Part shown: in pieces, positions 1 to 5,322 of the stretch
Layout: each line of letters opens with the position of its first letter
How positions within the stretch are numbered: position 1 is the stretch's first letter
Assembly: GCA_020854785.1 (NCBI GenBank)
Contig: JAHFZE010000102.1
Coordinates: 1-6,652, forward strand
Direction of reading: 5' to 3'
Length of the DNA: 6,652 bases
DNA from: Methanomethylovorans sp.
Lineage (GTDB): Archaea > Halobacteriota > Methanosarcinia > Methanosarcinales > Methanosarcinaceae
Position numbers and translations under genes: made by a program
Notes under the pieces: generated by a model
What the model was told of the DNA's origin: nothing
Seen by the model: only the letters and a program-made list of their open reading frames with translations
Database searches by the model: none

Positions 1-1068
1 AAAGAGCAGAATGGAACCCTGCTTCTCATGCTTCAGTTTCATCACTGCAAGATGCTGGATTATCCGCTCTTTGACCTTTTCAAGTCCATTGTGATTGCTC
101 TCAAGCACATTGCGGGCTTCATTGATATCAATGTTCTTTTTCTCGTCTATTACCCAAGGCAGATCAAGCAAGAGGTCAAGATAGTTCCTGATCACAGGGG
201 TTTCCGGATTATGACCGCCGCTGTTCTCAAGTTTTTTTAACTCTGCAAAGGCTTTCTTTTTCACTTCATCAGGCATCTTTGAACTCTCGATCCTTTCCCT
301 GTATCCTTCTTCCCCTGAGACCGAACCTTCATTATCATTTAGCTCGTCCTGAATTATTTTCAATTGCTCCCGCAACATGGCTTCACGATGTGACTTGTTG
401 ACCTTCTCTGCAACCTTCTTTGCCACTTCTATCTGCAGGTTGATGTTCTCCTTCTGCTTGGTCAGTATGTAAAGGAAGGTAAGATACCTTTTACGTAAAG
501 AAACTATTTCCAGAAGCTCCTGCTTTTCTGCTATCTGTAAGGGCATAAATGGCATAACGTAGCCCATAATCTGATCTATGGAATCCATATCTGCTATCGG
601 ACCCGTGAGTTCCTCTGAACTCTGGAAACGGCTGCTGATGTCATGTATGGTCTTTTTTACATCTGCCAGTATATTTTCCTGGAAGTTCTCATCAAGGTCA
701 TGGATATCCGGTACTGGTTCGTAGTTGGCATAGAACGATCCATCCTTTAAGTGCAGGGAAGAAGCTTCTACCCTCTGTATAGCTTTCACATGGATGAGAT
801 ATTCCTCATCTGCAGGCTGCAATGATGTTATATGGAAAAGGTTCCCTGTTCTATAAAGATCATCCTCCGAAAGGTCAGGTGGCTGTTTATCGCTCTTTAC
901 CGTCAATCCTATTGCATGTATTGGCTCTCCATTCTTCATCTCAGTTAATAGCTTTGCTCCGGTATTCCTATCTATAAGGAACTTTGTCCGGCTATGAGGA
1001 TATATCACTACCTCAAAAAGTGGTATTACGATACTTTCTTTGTTACCGTTGGATTGTTGTGGATACAT
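1..1068 (-). CDS. lon: ATP-dependent protease La (LonA type), N-terminal 356 residues, 3' end outside window
   Basis: Reverse translation gives 356 open codons with no stop, so the gene continues past position 1. Residues 12-24 (SIVIPLFEVVIYP) begin a LON substrate-recognition domain running to about residue 205. A charged helical linker follows with the Lon hallmark SHREAMLREQLKIIQDEL, then ETPVIRNYLDLLLDLPWV and ERIIQHLAVMKLK. The last residues, GSILLF, lead directly into the Walker A loop in LonA proteins, so the AAA+ and Ser-Lys protease domains lie outside. Family knowledge: LonA degrades damaged and regulatory proteins in the cytoplasm using ATP. The bacterial-type form differs from the membrane-bound archaeal LonB and is found in Methanosarcinales. 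The start is set by a TGA 12 nt upstream in frame and by GAGATGATC just before the ATG. It lies 66 bp downstream of marR on the same strand and may be partly co-transcribed with it. Confidence 0.93.
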   Translation of the reverse strand, partial: MYPQQSNGNKESIVIPLFEVVIYPHSRTKFLIDRNTGAKLLTEMKNGEPIHAIGLTVKSDKQPPDLSEDDLYRTGNLFHITSLQPADEEYLIHVKAIQRVEASSLHLKDGSFYANYEPVPDIHDLDENFQENILADVKKTIHDISSRFQSSEELTGPIADMDSIDQIMGYVMPFMPLQIAEKQELLEIVSLRKRYLTFLYILTKQKENINLQIEVAKKVAEKVNKSHREAMLREQLKIIQDELNDNEGSVSGEEGYRERIESSKMPDEVKKKAFAELKKLENSGGHNPETPVIRNYLDLLLDLPWVIDEKKNIDINEARNVLESNHNGLEKVKERIIQHLAVMKLKHEKQGSILLF

Positions 1069-1072
1069 TATT

Positions 1073-1119
1073 GATCATCTCGAAGTACGTATTATTTAGT
1101 TTGTTTTTCCCTAACTATA
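1073..1119 (-). promoter_or_regulatory. lon ribosome-binding site with a candidate TATA box
   Basis: Read on the minus strand, GAGATGATC (1081-1073) matches eight of nine positions of the archaeal Shine-Dalgarno GGAGGTGATC and ends 4 nt before the lon ATG. Upstream, GTATAGTTA (around 1111-1119) could serve as a TATA box with a leader of about 20 nt. A second AT-rich stretch, ACTAAATAAT (1091-1100), is too close to allow a leader containing the ribosome-binding site. The ribosome-binding site is well supported; the promoter is a guess. Confidence 0.4.
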
Positions 1120-1134
1120 CATCCGGACAAAATA

Positions 1135-1554
1135 TCATCTTATCTTTTCAAGAATTTGTACAAGAGTGTCCATATCGTTCTCATCCAATGCTTCTGACAT
1201 CTTTTCTATGAGTTTCAATAAAGCGTGTTTTTCGGAACGCGCTATCATCTGTCCTTTTTCTGTAAGACAAATATAGTAGATCCGGCCGTCGTCCACAGAC
1301 CTTTCTCTGTACACACACTCCATTTTAACAAATCTGTTAACTATCTCCGTGATAGTGGGCTTAGAGTTCCGGGTTATCCTGGCGAGCCCACTGAAAGTTA
1401 TTTTACCGTGCTCGTCAATGGTTTTTAGATATCCTACCTGCTTCACAGTGATATCCGATAGACCACATTCGGAGAAGATCTCACAAGAGCATTCGCTTTT
1501 CATCTTCAATAAATTTTCAAAAGCTATATACAAATGCTCTTTTCTTTCTGCCAT
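1135..1554 (-). CDS. MarR-family winged-helix transcriptional regulator
   Basis: This 139-residue protein has the full MarR length and layout. An N-terminal dimerisation helix (about 5-20) is followed by a winged helix-turn-helix at about residues 35-100. The recognition helix is near SKPTITEIVNRFVKM (64-78), the beta wing is RERSVDDGRIYYICLTEKG (83-101) with the classic DxGR...LTxKG signature, and a C-terminal helix pair closes the dimer. Five cysteines are present (22, 24, 30, 80, 96), with a CxC-x5-C group just before the DNA-binding domain, so redox or metal sensing is possible but unproven. It is transcribed divergently from the corrinoid gene across a 124-bp region with repeated sites, the usual arrangement for a MarR repressor that controls itself and its neighbour. 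The start is the first methionine of the open frame; the ribosome-binding site is weak (AGG within CAGGCAG). Confidence 0.88.
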   Translation of the reverse strand: MAERKEHLYIAFENLLKMKSECSCEIFSECGLSDITVKQVGYLKTIDEHGKITFSGLARITRNSKPTITEIVNRFVKMECVYRERSVDDGRIYYICLTEKGQMIARSEKHALLKLIEKMSEALDENDMDTLVQILEKIR

Positions 1555-1574
1555 GTTTCTGCCTGTTTGATTAG

Positions 1575-1590
1575 TTAGCGTTCACCTAAC
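1575..1590. promoter_or_regulatory. Candidate MarR operator 1 (imperfect palindrome)
   Basis: With its preceding base the site reads GTTAG-cgttcac-CTAAC (1574-1590), an inverted repeat of 5-bp arms around a 7-bp centre, a size typical for a MarR dimer site. It lies just downstream of the marR TATA element in marR's direction of transcription. Its core TTAGCGTTCACCT (1575-1587) recurs at 1645-1657 with one mismatch. Binding by the neighbouring MarR protein is inferred. Confidence 0.55.
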
Positions 1591-1591
1591 A

Positions 1592-1602
1592 TAAATACTT
1601 TT
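1592..1602 (-). promoter_or_regulatory. TATA-like promoter element of marR
   Basis: Read on the minus strand this is AAAAGTATTTA. It is an exact inverted copy of the element at 1637-1647. About 26 bp downstream, transcription would begin near 1570, giving marR a leader of about 15 nt, which is normal for archaea. Confidence 0.55.
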
Positions 1603-1636
1603 GGGTATTCAGATCTGTTTGGAAAGGCACCTATCA

Positions 1637-1647
1637 AAAAGTATTTA
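1637..1647 (+). promoter_or_regulatory. TATA-like promoter element of the corrinoid gene
   Basis: AAAAGTATTTA lies 31 bp before the corrinoid ATG. Archaeal TATA-to-start spacing puts initiation near 1670, with a leader of about 8 nt. Its last bases overlap the second operator-like repeat, so a bound repressor would block TBP. Confidence 0.55.
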
Positions 1648-1657
1648 GCATTCACCT
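1645..1657 (+). promoter_or_regulatory. Candidate MarR operator 2
   Basis: TTAGCATTCACCT matches 12 of 13 bases of the site at 1575-1587 and lies exactly 70 bp from it in the same orientation. The right arm of the palindrome is degenerate (CTGTC instead of CTAAC), so this may be the weaker site. It overlaps and follows the TATA-like element of the corrinoid gene. Confidence 0.5.
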
Positions 1658-1678
1658 GTCTCCAAAAATATAGGACCT

Positions 1679-2329
1679 ATGTTACAAGAAGATAATCTCC
1701 TGGATATGGGATATGAAGCCCTTGTACAGATCAATGAGAATAAAGTCTTTGAAATTGCCAGAGAATGGATGGATAACGAATATGACCCTGCAAAGCTTCT
1801 GAGCAAATTAGCGGAGGCTATGGTGGAAATAGGCAGAAAGTTCGACGAAAAGGAGTATTTTCTTGCACAGTTCATCCTGTCTTCGAACATCATGGAAAAT
1901 GTGACCAAAATGATCCTTGAAGAAATTGCCGGAACTGAACTGGTACCCGAAAATAAAGGGACCGTTATAATGAGTACAGTAAAGAACGACATACACGACC
2001 TTGGAAAGAAAATAGCTGCGAGCATGTTACGTGTTGAAGGTTTCAATGTGGTGGATCTGGGAAAGGACGTACCTGCTGAAAGAATTGTTCAAATAGCAGT
2101 TGAACATGATGCTGATATTATCATTGCGTCCTCAATGACCACATTATCCATATCCGGACTCAGTGAAATAAAGGAACTGCTGGAAAATATGAAAGAAAGG
2201 AACAGAGCGAAATTGATCGTCAGCGGTGCTCCCGTTACTCAGGAATATGCAGACCTGATAGGAGCCGATGCATATGCAAAAACCGCTGCAGAAGCGGTAT
2301 TGGCCACTAAGAGGCTGATGATGAGATAA
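1679..2329 (+). CDS. Cobalamin-binding methyltransferase corrinoid protein (MtbC/MttC/MtaC-like), orphan
   Basis: This 216-residue protein has the usual length of methylamine and methanol corrinoid proteins. Residues 1-90 form the helical cap domain (KLAEAMVEIGRKFDEKEYFL at 43-62 matches the cap signature). Residues 92-216 form the Rossmann-like B12 domain, with DIHDLG (104-109) supplying the lower cobalt ligand His106, SSMTTLS (151-157) as the second corrinoid motif, and SGAPVTQEYADLIGADAYA (182-200) as the third, where the usual GG is SG. Family role: it accepts a methyl group on Co(I) from a substrate-specific methyltransferase and passes it to a coenzyme M methyltransferase such as MtbA. 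No substrate methyltransferase is adjacent and no in-frame amber codon occurs, so the substrate cannot be assigned. A regulatory or sensory B12 role is an alternative. Only a weak AGGA precedes the ATG, in keeping with a very short leader. Confidence 0.88.
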   Translation: MLQEDNLLDMGYEALVQINENKVFEIAREWMDNEYDPAKLLSKLAEAMVEIGRKFDEKEYFLAQFILSSNIMENVTKMILEEIAGTELVPENKGTVIMSTVKNDIHDLGKKIAASMLRVEGFNVVDLGKDVPAERIVQIAVEHDADIIIASSMTTLSISGLSEIKELLENMKERNRAKLIVSGAPVTQEYADLIGADAYAKTAAEAVLATKRLMMR

Positions 2330-2385
2330 TGTTCTGAAAGTCGAAGCTCAGATATGATAAAAGCTGTTCCTTCAAGTTCATGGAA

Positions 2386-2390
2386 GAGGA
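2386..2390 (+). promoter_or_regulatory. Ribosome-binding site that decides the GNAT start
   Basis: GAGGA lies 7 nt before the ATG at 2398. The earlier in-frame ATG at 2380 has no such site and would place the GAGGA inside the gene, so the later start is preferred. Confidence 0.65.
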
Positions 2391-2397
2391 TACTAGA

Positions 2398-2862
2398 ATG
2401 GAGATAGTGAATTGCAGTAAAGCCGATTTTGATCAGATCATTACAAACATCAATGATTTCTGGGGCAGTGACAGAACATTGCATTTGCATCATCCCATGC
2501 TGATCTATGAATTCGGGAACACGGCCTTTGTAATTAAGGATGGAGACACTGTCTGTGCGTATCTTTTTGGTTTCTATTCCCAGACCGAGCCCATAGCCTA
2601 TACACATCTATTGTCCGTGAGAGATAATTATCGCAGGCAGGGTCTTGCCCGAAAGCTCTATGAGCATTTCATCGAATGCGCAAGAAAAAAGCATTGCTCA
2701 GGAATTAAAGCCATAACAAAGCCTATAAATCTTGAGTCTATAGCATTCCATAAAAGCATGGGGATGAAACTTATTGGCAAAGATACCATTGATGGGATCA
2801 ATGTTGTGCGTGATCATAGTGGCCCGGGTGAGCACCGCGTTGTTTTTATGAAACATATATGA
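2398..2862 (+). CDS. GNAT-family N-acetyltransferase
   Basis: From the chosen start the protein has 154 residues and begins MEIVNCSKADFDQI, a normal GNAT beginning; the upstream ATG at 2380 would add six residues. The acetyl-CoA core is clear: the strand ending YTHLLSV (68-74), then RRQGLA (79-84) as the R/Q-x-x-G-x-G/A pyrophosphate loop and helix LARKLYEHFIECARKK, then the motif B region NLESIAFHKSMGMKLIG (111-127). An extra basic, Gly/Pro-rich strand, RDHSGPGEHRVVFMK, closes the domain. The family moves the acetyl group of acetyl-CoA to an amine; the substrate cannot be read from the sequence. It lies 68 bp after the corrinoid gene and 29 bp before the DUF3795 gene on the same strand, so the latter two are probably one operon. 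Confidence 0.87.
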   Translation: MEIVNCSKADFDQIITNINDFWGSDRTLHLHHPMLIYEFGNTAFVIKDGDTVCAYLFGFYSQTEPIAYTHLLSVRDNYRRQGLARKLYEHFIECARKKHCSGIKAITKPINLESIAFHKSMGMKLIGKDTIDGINVVRDHSGPGEHRVVFMKHI

Positions 2863-2891
2863 AAAAGATCATTGACAAGATATGAGGCGTA

Positions 2892-3311
2892 ATGCATCGA
2901 ATAAATATCGATATGACCTTGATAGCCCCCTGTGGAATGAACTGTGGGATATGCCGGGCCTACATGAGGGATAAGAACAAATGTCCGGGATGCAATAGCC
3001 CTGACCTGAACAAGCCAAAATATTGTCTCGTCTGCAAGATAAAGAACTGTGAAGAACTTAAGGAAACATCTGCAAACTACTGTTTTTCCTGCAAAGGTTT
3101 CCCCTGTGCAAGACTTAAACAGCTCGATAAAAGATACAGGACAAAGTACGGGATGAGCATGATCGATAACCTGAAAAAGATAAAGGAAACCGGGATAGAT
3201 AGTTTTATGATGCTCGAAAATGAAAAATGGAGCTGTGAAAAATGTGGGGATATTATCTGTGTGCATACATGGAAATGCACTAGATGTGGATATCAGGTGA
3301 AAGAACAATGA
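2892..3311 (+). CDS. Cysteine-rich DUF3795 protein (putative zinc or iron-sulfur binding)
   Basis: The 139-residue product carries 16 cysteines: 14, 18, 21, 31, 34, 45, 48, 53, 64, 67, 72, 115, 118, 123, 129 and 132. The opening APCGMNCGICRAYM (12-25), the middle CFSCKGFPCARLKQLDKRYR (64-83) and the end CEKCGDIICVHTWKCTRCG (115-133) are the DUF3795 signatures. The function is unknown; the paired CxxC knuckles suggest bound zinc or an iron-sulfur cluster. The start at 2892 is preceded by GAGG four bases away. A shorter version from the ATG at 2913 (MTLIAPCG) would still keep every cysteine. Its stop overlaps, as ATGA (3308-3311), the likely original start of the downstream GNAT remnant, so the original unit was probably GNAT - DUF3795 - GNAT. 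Confidence 0.88.
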   Translation: MHRINIDMTLIAPCGMNCGICRAYMRDKNKCPGCNSPDLNKPKYCLVCKIKNCEELKETSANYCFSCKGFPCARLKQLDKRYRTKYGMSMIDNLKKIKETGIDSFMMLENEKWSCEKCGDIICVHTWKCTRCGYQVKEQ

Positions 3312-3691
3312 TAAGGTGTCTGCCAGATCTATTCCGTCTTCAAAAATCGTACCATGGTGGATTATGTATGGTACACTTTATGGCGGATCATATCTAAAAC
3401 CGGTAATTGTGCTATTGATGATATATGCTTCAAGGGCACTCTCAATATCAGTTGCGAAGTGGAGATAGGATATGGAACAGAACCTGCACATCAGAATAGA
3501 GGTTACATGACCGAAACTGTAAACGCTATTGTCCAGTGGGCCATGAACAGAAAGGAATTGCGCATGTAATAGCAGAAACTGAAAGGTCCAACATTGCTTC
3601 CCATAGTTCCCATAGGGTTCTGGAAAAGAATGAAATGAAAATATACAAAGAGACCGATAGCTCTTTGTGCTGGAGGTACAATATTGTTTAA
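3308..3691 (+). pseudogene. Decayed GNAT acetyltransferase (two frame changes, internal deletion, 9-bp duplication)
   Basis: Pieces of one RimJ-type GNAT appear in order in two reading frames. A start ATG at 3308 overlaps the DUF3795 stop (MIRCLP). The second frame then gives QIYSVFKNRT, fused directly to VDYVWYTLWRIISKT and VEIGYGTEPAHQNRGYMTET, the acetyl-CoA loop, up to NRK near 3554. The first frame resumes as GIAHVIAETERSNIASH, then RVLEKNEMKIYKETD, and ends at TAA 3689-3691. Restoring one G in the GG at 3554-3555 joins the two halves perfectly. IASHSSHRVLEK contains a 9-bp tandem copy (tcccatagt, around 3600-3616) where relatives read IASHRVLEK. At about 128 codons it is roughly 50 shorter than intact relatives, the loss falling between NRT and VDY. 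The N-terminal reconstruction is the least certain part. Confidence 0.78.
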
Positions 3692-3698
3692 ATTATAT
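3687..3698 (+). promoter_or_regulatory. TATA-box promoter of the DUF4332-like gene
   Basis: TTTAAATTATAT (about 3688-3699) is a near-ideal archaeal TATA box. It overlaps the end of the pseudogene and lies about 40 bp before the ATG at 3734, so transcription would begin near 3719. The leader would carry TGTGATC (3726-3732), a match to the 16S 3' end, immediately before the start. Confidence 0.5.
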
Positions 3699-3733
3699 GC
3701 CTGCATACCTTATTCTTCGCAGTGATGTGATCA

Positions 3734-4405
3734 ATGATGTATTCTGTGGACCTTACAACATTTTCGTTAGAAGAATTCGAGGACCTTTTACTTACTGTGT
3801 ATCTCTTGCCATCACAACGGATCATACTTAAGGATCTGTCGCTGAATATGCAGAAACTGAAAAATGAAGGTCTTAAGAACCTGCAAAATGTACATGACCT
3901 TCTCAGGAACAAGAATGATCATCCGGCAATATCAGAAGAAACTGGGATAGATGAAGCCTATCTATTAGTACTCAATAGAATGGTGAATAGTTATATCGTG
4001 AAAGTATTACCTCTGGAAAAATTAACAGTATTCACAAAAGAAGAACTAAGAAGACTTGCTGAAGAAGGTCTAAAGAACACAAAGCACTACTATGAAGCCA
4101 TGTTAACACCGGCACAAAGAGAAAAATTGTCCGAAAAACTGAACATTCCTCTTAACAGGCTGGAATATGCTTTACATATCATTGACCTGTTACGGATAAA
4201 TGGTGTGGGTGTCGAATATGCAAAGATCCTGCATGAAATGGGGATACAAAGCGTACAGGATTATAACCGAACACCTTCTGAAACAATACTTGCTTCCTTT
4301 AATGAACTGAACAGACAGAAAGAATATACAAAAGCTACTTTAGGGATATCCGATATTGAATATTGCCGCCGTTTCTCCACGAAGCTGGAATGCGACATAA
4401 GATGA
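3734..4405 (+). CDS. DUF4332-like protein with three tandem helix-hairpin-helix repeats
   Basis: This is a 223-residue soluble protein with no signal peptide or membrane segment. After an N-terminal helix (SLEEFEDLLLTVYLL) it shows three related units of about 60 residues, roughly 30-90, 95-152 and 153-220. Each contains a helix-turn-helix core: KLKNEGLKNLQNVHDLL, RLAEEGLKNTKHYYEAM and ILHEMGIQSVQDYNRTP. The last unit opens with INGVGVEYAKIL, the form closest to the DUF4332/HhH pattern (GIGPxYAxxLxxxGI). Related HhH folds bind DNA without sequence specificity or mediate protein contacts; the function here is unknown. Two adjacent ATG codons (3734 and 3737) are equally possible starts. The gene has its own promoter after the GNAT pseudogene and converges on the ferredoxin gene at 4461. 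Confidence 0.72.
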   Translation: MMYSVDLTTFSLEEFEDLLLTVYLLPSQRIILKDLSLNMQKLKNEGLKNLQNVHDLLRNKNDHPAISEETGIDEAYLLVLNRMVNSYIVKVLPLEKLTVFTKEELRRLAEEGLKNTKHYYEAMLTPAQREKLSEKLNIPLNRLEYALHIIDLLRINGVGVEYAKILHEMGIQSVQDYNRTPSETILASFNELNRQKEYTKATLGISDIEYCRRFSTKLECDIR

Positions 4406-4415
4406 CCGAGGTCAT
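4402..4415. repeat. Perfect 14-bp palindrome over the DUF4332 gene stop codon
   Basis: The sequence reads ATGACC-GA-GGTCAT. In RNA it could form a 5-bp stem with a CGAG loop. It contains the TGA stop (4403-4405) and abuts the eight-A tract at 4417-4424. It may help end transcription in the convergent region or may be a protein site. Confidence 0.4.
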
Positions 4416-4416
4416 T

Positions 4417-4424
4417 AAAAAAAA
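4417..4424 (-). terminator. Poly-T terminator of the ATA-start ferredoxin
   Basis: On the minus strand this is a run of eight T residues, 36 bp after the ferredoxin stop. Runs of T without a strong hairpin are the usual intrinsic terminators in archaea. The neighbouring palindrome lies just beyond it. Confidence 0.5.
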
Positions 4425-4460
4425 GATAGTTTATTACAGTTCAACATGATCTCAATAGGC

Positions 4461-4691
4461 TTATCCGTCATTTCCTATGGCATCGACAGGACAAACGCCT
4501 AATGCATCTTCACAAAGGTCCTTTTCCTCATCATTTCCAGGCTGCTTGAAAACATAAGCCTGTGGCCTATCATCAGCCATTTTGAAATGATCCGGAGCTG
4601 TGTCCACACATAATTCGCATGCTATACACTCGTCATCTACATAATACGGGCCCGGGACATTTTCAGAAACTTTAATGGTTTTGTCTGCTAT
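4461..4691 (-). CDS. Single-cluster [4Fe-4S] ferredoxin with a non-standard ATA (or ATT) start
   Basis: The 76-residue frame reads ADKTIKVSENVPGPYYVDD, then CIACELC (22-28), then a final CPVDAIGNDG with Cys67. This is the CxxCxxC...CP pattern of one [4Fe-4S] cluster; Cys60 may form a disulfide as in related small ferredoxins. Full length and all ligands are kept. No ATG, GTG or TTG exists in frame before the first cluster cysteine, and a TGA stop lies in frame at 4697-4695. The only workable start is ATA (4691-4689) or ATT (4694-4692), where relatives would be expected to read ATG-GCA-GAC (MADK). GGGGGAG lies exactly 6 nt before the ATA and a TATA box lies at proper spacing, so the expression signals look intact. 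Either a rare start codon is used or a point mutation has silenced the gene. The role is low-potential electron transfer. Confidence 0.82.
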   Translation of the reverse strand: MADKTIKVSENVPGPYYVDDECIACELCVDTAPDHFKMADDRPQAYVFKQPGNDEEKDLCEDALGVCPVDAIGNDG

Positions 4692-4697
4692 AATTCA

Positions 4698-4704
4698 CTC
4701 CCCC
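4698..4704 (-). promoter_or_regulatory. Strong ribosome-binding site before the ATA codon
   Basis: GGGGGAG on the minus strand leaves a 6-nt spacer (TGAATT) to the ATA codon, the optimal distance. This favours ATA 4691-4689 over ATT 4694-4692 as the initiation site. Confidence 0.7.
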
Positions 4705-4736
4705 TTGAACGAATGATTTACATTTGAATTGCATAG

Positions 4737-4743
4737 TATATAA
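4737..4743. promoter_or_regulatory. TATA box of the ferredoxin gene, possibly bidirectional
   Basis: TATATAA (TTATATA on the minus strand) would start minus-strand transcription near 4713, giving a 22-nt leader that carries the GGGGGAG site. TATA boxes are nearly symmetric; read the other way, transcription would start near 4767, ahead of the short frame at 4786. Confidence 0.55.
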
Positions 4744-4785
4744 GATAAATACAACAGAAACAAACTCATTGAAAAATTATTGGTG

Positions 4786-4851
4786 ATGAACGAAAAAAAC
4801 GGCAGCAAACTTAAAATCCTTGTGACCATCTGGAAGATAGACCCACGTTAG
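4786..4851 (+). other. Very short open frame (21 codons, TAG stop), doubtful
   Basis: It encodes MNEKNGSKLKILVTIWKIDPR and ends in TAG. GGTG abuts the ATG, a poor ribosome-binding position, and the TATATAA at 4737 could serve as its promoter. Reading TAG as pyrrolysine would add only six residues before TAA. No family is recognised. It could be a remnant of a lost gene, a small peptide or chance. Apart from it, the interval 4692-4891 holds only the ferredoxin promoter. Confidence 0.2.
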
Positions 4852-4891
4852 ATCGCACATGTATCATAAATAGAATCTTTTCTTTATCAGG

Positions 4892-5281
4892 TTAAGCTTT
4901 CTCATTTTCCTCGATGCGTGCCTTTACGAGCTTTTTCACAAGCGAAGCAGGCAGAGGTTTATTGACGGGAAAGCGGATCGTACCTTTTGCAGTATCATAG
5001 GATTTGAGCTCCTCCTTGTGAGCGTCCATGACTTGCGGACTCATGACATAAAAACTGCAGTGAGTAGGGAATGCAGCGAAAGCTACAAGGGAACCTTTGT
5101 ACTTGAAGGTAGGTATGTGATAACTAATGCCTTCTGTTGCATTGGGCGCTGCCGCCTGGATCATCTTACGAAGTTTTATCAGTGCGGCACGCGCATCTTC
5201 TGGAACAGTGGCAAGGTAAGCATCCACAGCCTTCTGACCCGAATCGTTATCAATGATACCTTTCGAAATTGATTTAGGCAT
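4892..5281 (-). CDS. DUF1801 (YdhG-like) protein
   Basis: This 129-residue protein matches the DUF1801 pattern. An N-terminal helical part, SGQKAVDAYLATVPEDARAA (14-33), contains the recurrent FxxYLxxxPExxRxxL-like motif. The core EGISYHIPTFKYKGSLVAF (50-68) carries the invariant E-A/G-I-S-Y-x-I-P-T-F motif. The end, SYDTAKGTIRFPVNKPLP (94-111), holds the KGTIRFP motif before a final charged helix. The fold is a small alpha-beta sandwich of the frataxin-like YdhG type; an iron-related role has been suggested for some members but is not shown here. AAGGAG (5299-5294) lies 12 nt before the ATG, a little far. Upstream is a TATA-like GTATTTAT joined to TTAGGT, shared with other promoters in the window. 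It is a single-gene unit between two ferredoxin genes on the same strand. Confidence 0.88.
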   Translation of the reverse strand: MPKSISKGIIDNDSGQKAVDAYLATVPEDARAALIKLRKMIQAAAPNATEGISYHIPTFKYKGSLVAFAAFPTHCSFYVMSPQVMDAHKEELKSYDTAKGTIRFPVNKPLPASLVKKLVKARIEENEKA

Positions 5282-5302
5282 ATATGCACTACACTCCTTG
5301 AA

Positions 5303-5322
5303 ATTAACCTAATAAATACTTT
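5303..5322 (-). promoter_or_regulatory. Promoter and candidate operator of the DUF1801 gene
   Basis: The minus strand reads AAAGTATTTATTAGGTTAAT. GTATTTAT is TATA-like and TATTAGGTTAA is an 11-bp exact match to the repeat upstream of the winged-helix gene (6281-6291). Initiation at the usual distance would fall near 5288, which leaves a very short leader and would exclude the AAGGAG, so the start of transcription is uncertain. Confidence 0.45.

Noticed and set aside
28..240. 70-codon plus-strand frame inside lon
   Set aside because: It lies opposite the conserved Lon linker coding region and has no family resemblance.
1645..2046. Long minus-strand frame opposite the corrinoid gene
   Set aside because: It is a shadow of the corrinoid protein, whose motifs are unmistakable on the plus strand, and it would cover the divergent promoter.
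2814..3308. 164-codon minus-strand frame opposite the DUF3795 gene
   Set aside because: Its composition reflects the complement of cysteine codons; the plus-strand DUF3795 signatures explain the region.
3540..3570. Programmed ribosomal frameshift in the second GNAT
   Set aside because: There is no slippery heptamer or downstream structure, and the same gene also carries a deletion and a duplication, which fits decay.
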